Positions 7,895 through 12,647 of a stretch of 12,647 bases of DNA are shown piece after piece. Position numbers and translations under genes: made by a program. How positions within the stretch are numbered: position 1 is the first letter of the stretch; each line of letters opens with the position of its first letter. Below the pieces are notes generated by a model, which searched no databases, was not told the DNA's origin, and worked only from the letters and a program-made list of their open reading frames with translations. Source of the DNA: an uncultured Bacilli bacterium. GTDB taxonomy: Bacteria; Bacillota_I; Bacilli_A; RF39; UBA660. The stretch is from NCBI GenBank assembly GCA_947632685.1, contig CANRQD010000028.1:1-12647 (forward strand), in the 5' to 3' direction.

Positions 7895-8371
7895 ATGAAT
7901 AAGGCATTTTTAACAATAGGAATTATTTTACTAGGTATATTAGCTCTAGCAGGGATTAATTTGGTAGGAAATTATTCGATGGGAAATGAACTTGATTATT
8001 ATACATTAAAAGAAGCTACTCAAGCAGCAATGACTGATGCTATCGATCATGTATATTATTCAACAAATGGTACTTTAAGAATGGATAAAGAAAAATTTGT
8101 AGAAAGTTTTATTCTAAGATTTGCTAATGCGGTAAATAATTCTAGAAATTATGAAATAAGAATAGTTGATATTAACGAAGTTCCACCTAAAGTTAGTGTA
8201 GAAGTAAAAGCTGGTAATAAAAGTTGGAACCCTTCTGGCTCATCAAATGTAAAAAGTTCAGATGGTTCTGATAATAATGTAGTTATTCAAAATAGATTAG
8301 ATGGAATATTAGTGTCAGATGTAAAAGAAAATCCAGTGGCAACGAAGCTAAAAAAAGATGGAAAATTATAA
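7895..8371 (+). CDS. TadE/DUF5411-like small membrane pseudopilin
   Basis: This 158-residue protein has a very short polar N-terminus (MNKAF), a single hydrophobic helix (about 5-24) and then 'NELDYYTLKEATQAAMTDAID', a helix of the kind that follows the membrane segment in TadE-like pseudopilins. The rest is a small alpha/beta domain and a Ser/Asn/Lys-rich tail. The pattern matches what I recall of the DUF5411 family in low-GC Bacillota, where it accompanies Tad genes; this is memory, not a search. It probably acts as a minor pilin or assembly factor at the membrane surface. The start has GAGGTG about 7 bases upstream. It is the first gene of the recognisable Tad block and lies 15 bases before the CpaB-like gene. 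Confidence 0.8.
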   Translation: MNKAFLTIGIILLGILALAGINLVGNYSMGNELDYYTLKEATQAAMTDAIDHVYYSTNGTLRMDKEKFVESFILRFANAVNNSRNYEIRIVDINEVPPKVSVEVKAGNKSWNPSGSSNVKSSDGSDNNVVIQNRLDGILVSDVKENPVATKLKKDGKL

Positions 8372-8386
8372 TAAAAGGAGAATAAA

Positions 8387-9190
8387 ATGGGAAATTTAGG
8401 CGTAGGTTTAAAAAAGTTTTTATCTAATAAAAATACAGTAACAATTCTAGGAGTTGTAGCTGCAGTTTGTGTCCTATATTTTGGATATAATTCAAAAGTA
8501 AATAAAGCTATAACTCCTATAGAAGTTCCTTATGCAAAAGAAACAATTTCACCAGGAACTCAAATTACTAGTGAAATGATAGGAACTAAAAGTGTTTCAA
8601 GTCAAACAGTATCAGATGGTCTGGCATTTACAAATAGAAGTGATGTTATAGATAAATATTCTAGTTCTGATAGTGTTATACCAGAAGGTAGTTTATTTTA
8701 TAAAAGATCTATAGTAACTAAAGATCAATTACCTGATTCAATAATTTATGATTATCCAAATGGATATGTATTATTCTATCTATCTGTTACTACAGAAACA
8801 ACATATGGTAATTCAATAGCACCAGGTAATTATATTGATTTATATTTAAAAGCACAAGAAGCAACAGCTGAAGGTACTGATATTGTAACAACTGATAAGA
8901 TTATGGTAGGAAAATTATTAGAAAATATTAAAGTTTTAGCAGTTCAAGATGCAAATGGTGATAATGTATTTGCTAATTTAGATTCAAAAGGTACTCCAGC
9001 AACTATTATTTTTGCAGTACCATCTGAATATTATATTTTACTTATGAAATCTAAGTATTTAAGATCTGTAAATACAACTTTAATACCTGTACCTACTGAT
9101 GAAAGTTTAAAGGATGATCCAGGTGAGTTAAAATTAAGTAGTACAGAATTAAAAGATTATATTAATAATATTACTGTATGGACAGAATAA
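8387..9190 (+). CDS. cpaB: CpaB/RcpC-like Tad pilus assembly protein with SAF domain
   Basis: This 267-residue protein has one N-terminal membrane helix (about 18-34) and an SAF domain at about 43-110 ('VPYAKETISPGTQITSEMIG', 'VIPEGSLFYKRSIV'). An RcpC-like region follows (about 125-235) with 'APGNYIDLYL', 'LLENIKVLAVQDANG' and 'TIIFAVPSEYYILLMKSKYL'. This order is that of CpaB/RcpC, a periplasmic or extracytoplasmic Tad component that in Gram-negatives connects to the secretin. Here, in an apparent Gram-positive, it may interact with the wall or with the pilus base. The start has AAGGAG about 8 bases upstream. It lies directly before the CpaF ATPase, as is usual for Tad loci. The assignment is good at family level. 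The gene name is by homology of motifs, not by search. Confidence 0.85.
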   Translation: MGNLGVGLKKFLSNKNTVTILGVVAAVCVLYFGYNSKVNKAITPIEVPYAKETISPGTQITSEMIGTKSVSSQTVSDGLAFTNRSDVIDKYSSSDSVIPEGSLFYKRSIVTKDQLPDSIIYDYPNGYVLFYLSVTTETTYGNSIAPGNYIDLYLKAQEATAEGTDIVTTDKIMVGKLLENIKVLAVQDANGDNVFANLDSKGTPATIIFAVPSEYYILLMKSKYLRSVNTTLIPVPTDESLKDDPGELKLSSTELKDYINNITVWTE

Positions 9191-9225
9191 TAAAAAAGAA
9201 AAATAGGGAAGGATAGTGAGTTGAT

Positions 9226-10638
9226 ATGGATGAAACCATTTTTGATAAACTAGATTTTGGACCATTACAACCTCTTTTAGATGATGATGATATAACAGAT
9301 ATTTCATTTTGCAACCGTGGGCAAATTTGGATTCGTTCATTAACTCAAGGTTCTATAAGAAAACAAATACCAGGTGTAACTGCAGAATTTATGGAAAAAT
9401 TAGCATTTCAATGTTCTAATGTAATGGGTACAACTTTTAATAATGCAAAACCATTTTTAGATGCTGAATCTACAGAATTACGTTTTAATTTTGTACATCA
9501 ATCAATTGCTACTAATGGAATTGCTTGTGTTATACGTAAAACACCAGCTAAAATTAGATTGAAAAAAGAAGGATTATTAAAAGATAATTATTTTACTCAA
9601 GATATACATGATGTTTTAATAAAATGCGTTGAAGGACATTGTAATATACTAGTATGTGGTGAAACTGGTTCTGGTAAAACAGAATTTCTTAAGTATTTAG
9701 CAAGTCATACAAAGCCAGATGAAAAAATTATAACAATCGAAGATACATTGGAATTGCATTTAGATAAAATATTTCCAGAAAGAGATATTGTAGCAATGAA
9801 AACAAATAATGTTGCTAGTTATACTGATGTATTAGTTACATGTATGAGACAAAATCCAAAATGGATTTTATTATCAGAGGTTCGTAGTGCAGAAGCAGTT
9901 AGTGCTGTACGTAATTCTATATCATCAGGTCATAATATTTTATCAACAATTCATGCGGATAAAGCTAGTGCTATTCCGTATCGTTTATATAGTTTGATGG
10001 AAACAGATTTAGATGTTAATCAATTTTTAAATACAATATATAGATATATTCAAATTGGTGTTCATATAAAAGCATATTACAGTAAGGAATATGGAAAGTT
10101 CCATCGTGAAGTTGATGAAGTAGTTGAGTTTTATGTTGATGATGATAATAATCCAAAATCTCACACTATATATAAAAAAATATATGGACAAAATCCGCTT
10201 CAGTCAAAGCCTAGTGAACACTTAATTGAATATCTAGAAAATCAAAATATAGATATTAATTCTGTTGCGGGTCATATGAAGGATATAAATATTGAAAGTG
10301 TAATAGAGGCAAATATAAATAGTAAAATTAATAATGATGCTCAACAATCTAAAGTAACAAATGTTGTACAACAACAGCAAAATGTTCAATTAACGAAACC
10401 ACAGCCATCTCCTCAGCAAGTTCCTGTTCAAAACGTTAATACGGCTTTGCCAAAATCAGTACCAAATGTTACACAACCAAGTGGAATTATTAATAGTAAT
10501 GTGTCAAATGTGTCACAAACTCAAATTCCAAATATTCAAACACCTTCAATACAAAATCAAAATAATCAGATTAAACAAACAATGGCAACTAATCAAGTGC
10601 CAATACCACCAATTGTTAATCCAATAAATATAGGCTAA
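9226..10638 (+). CDS. cpaF: CpaF/TadA-type secretion ATPase with Gln/Asn/Pro-rich tail
   Basis: This 470-residue hexameric ATPase powers Tad pilus assembly from the cytoplasmic face. 'FGPLQPLLDDDDITDISF' is the typical N-terminal domain start. Walker A is GETGSGKTE (145-153), the Walker B/Asp-Glu region is WILLSEVR (213-220) and the His box is STIHAD (240-245). All key motifs are present, so it should be active. Residues about 366-470 form a long tail made almost entirely of Gln, Asn, Pro, Val, Thr and Ser ('VVQQQQNVQLTKPQPSPQQV'). Most CpaF proteins end soon after the ATPase core, so this extension is unusual. Base use in the tail is slightly richer in C than the body. The ATG follows a weak AAGGAT site about 11 bases away. 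The TadB-like gene follows after 21 bases. Confidence 0.95.
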   Translation: MDETIFDKLDFGPLQPLLDDDDITDISFCNRGQIWIRSLTQGSIRKQIPGVTAEFMEKLAFQCSNVMGTTFNNAKPFLDAESTELRFNFVHQSIATNGIACVIRKTPAKIRLKKEGLLKDNYFTQDIHDVLIKCVEGHCNILVCGETGSGKTEFLKYLASHTKPDEKIITIEDTLELHLDKIFPERDIVAMKTNNVASYTDVLVTCMRQNPKWILLSEVRSAEAVSAVRNSISSGHNILSTIHADKASAIPYRLYSLMETDLDVNQFLNTIYRYIQIGVHIKAYYSKEYGKFHREVDEVVEFYVDDDNNPKSHTIYKKIYGQNPLQSKPSEHLIEYLENQNIDINSVAGHMKDINIESVIEANINSKINNDAQQSKVTNVVQQQQNVQLTKPQPSPQQVPVQNVNTALPKSVPNVTQPSGIINSNVSNVSQTQIPNIQTPSIQNQNNQIKQTMATNQVPIPPIVNPINIG

Positions 10639-10659
10639 ATATAGAAAGGGGTAATAAAT

Positions 10660-11553
10660 ATGGTATTTTTTCTACTATTATTAATAGCATTACTAATATT
10701 ATTTGTTAGAAAATATCAAGGTCAAGATTTATCTAAATTTTTTGGTAGTCAGTTAGGATCAGTATATGATAGAATAGCACCATACTCATTTAAAGTCGTT
10801 AGAGAAAAGACGAAACAATTGGGTAGGGAATATACACCTAGACAATATACAATTCAAGTTTTAGCTATTGCAGGAGGAACAGCTATCGTATCATATCTAT
10901 ATTTTTATAGTATTCCAACCTCAATTGTCTATACTGCTATAGCAATTTGTTTTGTTCCATATTTAGCATATTTAAGGTGTAAAAGAGAATATAGTGAATT
11001 TTTATTTGAGCAAATACAAGTATATACATCTAATACAATTATGGAATTTGCTACTACACAATCATTTGTAAAAGCAATAGAAGGTGTTAGAGATTCAGGA
11101 CTTTTAGATGATCCTGTTAAAACAGATGTTAATCATATGATAGATTTGGCATATCAAAATGGTAGTATTGATGAATCATTAATATATTTAAGTAATTTAT
11201 ATCCATATTATATAGTTAAGAATATGCATCAATTATTTTTACAAATAACAAAAGAAGGTGCACAAAATTCAATGGATAGTTTAGAGAATATGCAACTTGA
11301 TATCGATATGTTAGTTGAAAGCGTATATAGAGATAGAATTGATAGAAAAACATTTCATAGACAATTTTTAGGATTTGGTGTCATGCTATATTTAATGGTT
11401 ATAACTATCCAATTCTTATTAGGTGATGAAGAATATATATTACTACTTGATAATATATTATGTAAACTAGTTTTACATGCAGTTTTAATTATAAATACTG
11501 CTTTCTTATTAAAAGGTGAAATATATTATAATGAGAATGTAGGTGCTGAATAA
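10660..11553 (+). CDS. tadB: TadB-like pilus platform protein (type II secretion F domain)
   Basis: This 297-residue integral membrane protein follows the CpaF ATPase. Membrane segments lie at about 2-16, 66-83, 86-104, 235-254 and 268-285. Between them, residues about 115-230 form the cytoplasmic T2SSF-type helical domain ('FLFEQIQVYTSNTIMEFA', 'SFVKAIEGV', 'LIYLSNLYPYYIVKNMHQLF'). In Tad systems TadB and TadC form the inner-membrane platform on which the ATPase acts to extrude the pilin. The start has AAAGGGG about 9 bases upstream. Its stop shares one base with the ATG of the next gene (TAATG), implying tight translational coupling of the two platform subunits. The TadB label follows gene order and a diverged F-domain pattern. 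Confidence 0.85.
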   Translation: MVFFLLLLIALLILFVRKYQGQDLSKFFGSQLGSVYDRIAPYSFKVVREKTKQLGREYTPRQYTIQVLAIAGGTAIVSYLYFYSIPTSIVYTAIAICFVPYLAYLRCKREYSEFLFEQIQVYTSNTIMEFATTQSFVKAIEGVRDSGLLDDPVKTDVNHMIDLAYQNGSIDESLIYLSNLYPYYIVKNMHQLFLQITKEGAQNSMDSLENMQLDIDMLVESVYRDRIDRKTFHRQFLGFGVMLYLMVITIQFLLGDEEYILLLDNILCKLVLHAVLIINTAFLLKGEIYYNENVGAE

Positions 11554-12335
11554 TGTCAATAATTATAGTATGTGGAATTATTATATTTATATTATTTTAC
11601 AATAAAACAGTTGATGGTAAAAAATTTTTAAGGGATAATGAAAAATATTTTGAATTGTTAAGGGAAGAAGATTTTGATTTTTATGTTTATGCTAAATATG
11701 GTGAAGATGTTGATCCAAATGTAGTATTTAGAGGAAGAATAAAAAATTGTTTAATTGCATTAGTAGTAGTTTTGGTTTTCTTTATGAAAGAAATTACATT
11801 TGTAAATGTAATTATATCAGTTGTAATAGCATTTTTAGTATTTAAATCAACATATAGTTCTCTAAAATCAAATTATAAAAAACATTTACATGAAATTGAT
11901 ATATTGTTACCATATTATTTAAAGAGTTTGGAAATATTAATTCAACATTACACAGTACCAGTAGCAATAGGTAAATCAATTGATGACGCACCTGATGTTT
12001 TTAAACCTGGTTTAAGAAAAATTATTGAAAGAGTAAATGCAGGAGATTCATCAGTTGATCCTTATATGGAATTTGCTAATACTTATCCAGTTAGAGATTC
12101 AATGAGAATGATGCGACTTTTATATCGTTTAGGTATTGGATCACAAGAAAGAAAACAAGAAAGACTTATGATGTTTTCACGATCAGTGTCAAGTTTACAG
12201 AATAAAGCAAGAGAGGTTAAATATAAAGAAAGACTTGATAAAATGGAAAGTTTAACAATGATAATGCTTGTTTGTACAGGTGTTGGCGTTATGATTGTCA
12301 TTTTATTTGCAATGTTACAAATGTTTAATTATTAA
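11553..12335 (+). CDS. tadC: TadC-like pilus platform protein (type II secretion F domain)
   Basis: This 260-residue membrane protein is the partner of the preceding TadB-like subunit. Membrane segments lie at about 2-16, 64-79, 82-97 and 235-257. The cytoplasmic domain contains 'LLPYYLKSLEILIQHYTVPVAI' split across a helix pair, 'GLRKIIERVNAG' and 'RLLYRLGIGSQERKQERL', the helical pattern of T2SSF/TadC proteins. It probably forms the heteromeric membrane platform with the upstream protein, driven by the CpaF ATPase. Translation starts at the ATG overlapping the upstream stop by one base, with no separate Shine-Dalgarno needed. After its stop there is an A/T-rich gap with no convincing hairpin terminator, then a promoter candidate. 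It is therefore the last gene of the close-packed block, though read-through into the pilin is possible. Confidence 0.85.
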   Translation: MSIIIVCGIIIFILFYNKTVDGKKFLRDNEKYFELLREEDFDFYVYAKYGEDVDPNVVFRGRIKNCLIALVVVLVFFMKEITFVNVIISVVIAFLVFKSTYSSLKSNYKKHLHEIDILLPYYLKSLEILIQHYTVPVAIGKSIDDAPDVFKPGLRKIIERVNAGDSSVDPYMEFANTYPVRDSMRMMRLLYRLGIGSQERKQERLMMFSRSVSSLQNKAREVKYKERLDKMESLTMIMLVCTGVGVMIVILFAMLQMFNY

Positions 12336-12353
12336 AAATAAAAATAAAAAATA

Positions 12354-12395
12354 TTGTTATTTATTAGTATTTGAGGTATACTAATTATGTATAAT
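12354..12395 (+). promoter_or_regulatory. Candidate internal promoter for the pilin gene
   Basis: TTGTTA at 12354-12359 and TATACT at 12377-12382 are separated by exactly 17 bases, a good sigma-A-type pair. A second -10-like TATAAT sits at 12390-12395, but its -35 at normal spacing is poor. Within the block from 274 onward this 80-base gap is the longest non-coding stretch. A private promoter would let the abundant pilin be made in excess over the machinery. Confidence 0.6.
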
Positions 12396-12398
12396 ACG

Positions 12399-12418
12399 AA
12401 AGGATGTGTTTTTTAATG
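12399..12418 (+). promoter_or_regulatory. Ribosome binding site deciding the pilin start
   Basis: AAAGGATG (12399-12406) lies about 9-10 bases before the ATG at 12416. An in-frame ATG at 12404 is part of this Shine-Dalgarno itself and would add only four residues (MCFL), so 12416 is the preferred start. Confidence 0.65.
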
Positions 12419-12601
12419 AAAGCAGCAACTGGTGAATTAAATTTAACAGTTATTACAATAGTAGCTATAGCATTAGTTATAGGATTTTTTGGAGCTGTAT
12501 TATGGCCTCAAATTCAAAATTCAATTAATAGTCAATGGGGTCAAGTAGCCGGAGGAAAAGCTAGCGGCGGACAATATACAGAAGGACAAGCAGGAACATA
12601 G
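12416..12601 (+). CDS. Small Flp/Tad-type pilin-like protein
   Basis: This 61-residue protein (from the ATG at 12416) has a short leader MKAATG, then 'ELNLTVITIVAIALVIGFF', a single long hydrophobic helix, then 'WPQIQNSINSQWGQ' and a Gly/Gln-rich tail. Size, layout and position after TadB/TadC fit a Flp-type pilin, whose subunits polymerise into the pilus after removal of a short leader by a prepilin peptidase. A cleavage after G6 would leave Glu at +1. Classical Flp pilins carry Glu at +5 followed by Tyr, so the leader is not canonical. The gene has its own promoter candidate and a clear ribosome binding site, in keeping with high expression. It may instead be a small membrane accessory protein. 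No prepilin peptidase gene is visible in the window. Confidence 0.75.
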   Translation: MKAATGELNLTVITIVAIALVIGFFGAVLWPQIQNSINSQWGQVAGGKASGGQYTEGQAGT

Positions 12602-12611
12602 GAAATAGGAT

Positions 12612-12647
12612 ATGCGTGATTCGATAGGTGGAGTAGTTAGTATTATG
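12612..12647 (+). CDS. Start of a further gene, probably TadE-like pseudopilin (truncated by window end)
   Basis: An ATG at 12612 opens a frame of 12 codons (MRDSIGGVVSIM) running off the window. AGGA at 12600-12603, overlapping the pilin stop, lies 8 bases upstream, and the gap from the pilin gene is only 10 bases. The short polar start with a Gly pair leading into hydrophobic residues resembles the leader of TadE-like pseudopilins, which would fit a Tad locus. Too little is visible for a firm call. Confidence 0.5.
   Translation, partial: MRDSIGGVVSIM

Noticed and set aside
12336..12376. A/T-rich gap after the TadC-like gene as an intrinsic terminator
   Set aside because: The AAATAA/TTATTT pairing is short, A-T only and interrupted, and no clear T-tract follows a stable stem.
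12371..12395. TTGAGG at 12371-12376 as -35 for TATAAT at 12390-12395
   Set aside because: The spacer is only 13 bases, too short for a normal sigma-A promoter. The TTGTTA-17-TATACT pair is better.
1..12647. Possible recoding of TGA as Trp, because none of the 11 visible stops is TGA
   Set aside because: All tryptophans in the recognised genes are TGG and no gene is interrupted by an in-frame TGA. In very AT-rich TGA-recoded genomes TGA-Trp would dominate. The absence of TGA stops among 11 genes can be chance.

Overview
The window comes from a strongly AT-rich, standard-code bacterium, most likely an uncultured low-GC Bacillota (Bacilli/RF39-like or a relative). The clues are AT-rich codons, Shine-Dalgarno-led genes all on one strand, a class B-like sortase (implying a Gram-positive wall) and a pilus/secretion machine with no outer-membrane part in view. 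The lineage is an inference. Trp is encoded by TGG throughout, and all 11 visible stops are TAA or TAG.

Layout: 1-189 is the 3' end of an upstream gene, followed by a hairpin terminator and a promoter that mark a transcription-unit boundary. From 274 to 12335 nine genes are packed head to tail with gaps of at most 35 bases or short overlaps. The first four encode surface or exported proteins: a multi-pass membrane protein with a DUF4352-like extracellular domain; a single-pass protein with a pilin-like stalk, a DUF5011-type Ig-like domain and two tandem repeat modules; a sortase; and a 1,146-residue secreted protein with about 31 cysteines. The next five form the core of a Tad/Flp-type (type IVc) pilus system: a small TadE/DUF5411-like pseudopilin, a CpaB/RcpC-like SAF-domain protein, the CpaF/TadA ATPase, and two TadB/TadC-like platform proteins. 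After an 80-base gap carrying its own candidate promoter comes a 61-residue Flp-pilin-like protein (12416-12601), then the first 12 codons of another gene that starts like a TadE-type pseudopilin.

Working model (inference): the CpaF ATPase and the TadB/TadC pair drive assembly of a pilus or pseudopilus from the small pilin and TadE-like proteins, with the CpaB-like protein bridging membrane and wall. The large cysteine-rich protein, and perhaps the modular repeat protein, would be displayed as adhesin or tip, and the sortase would attach a component to the wall. No protein in the window has a recognisable complete sortase sorting signal, and no prepilin peptidase, TadZ or secretin gene is visible. 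The sortase plus giant cysteine-rich protein fused to a Gram-positive Tad operon is the most interesting aspect of the locus.
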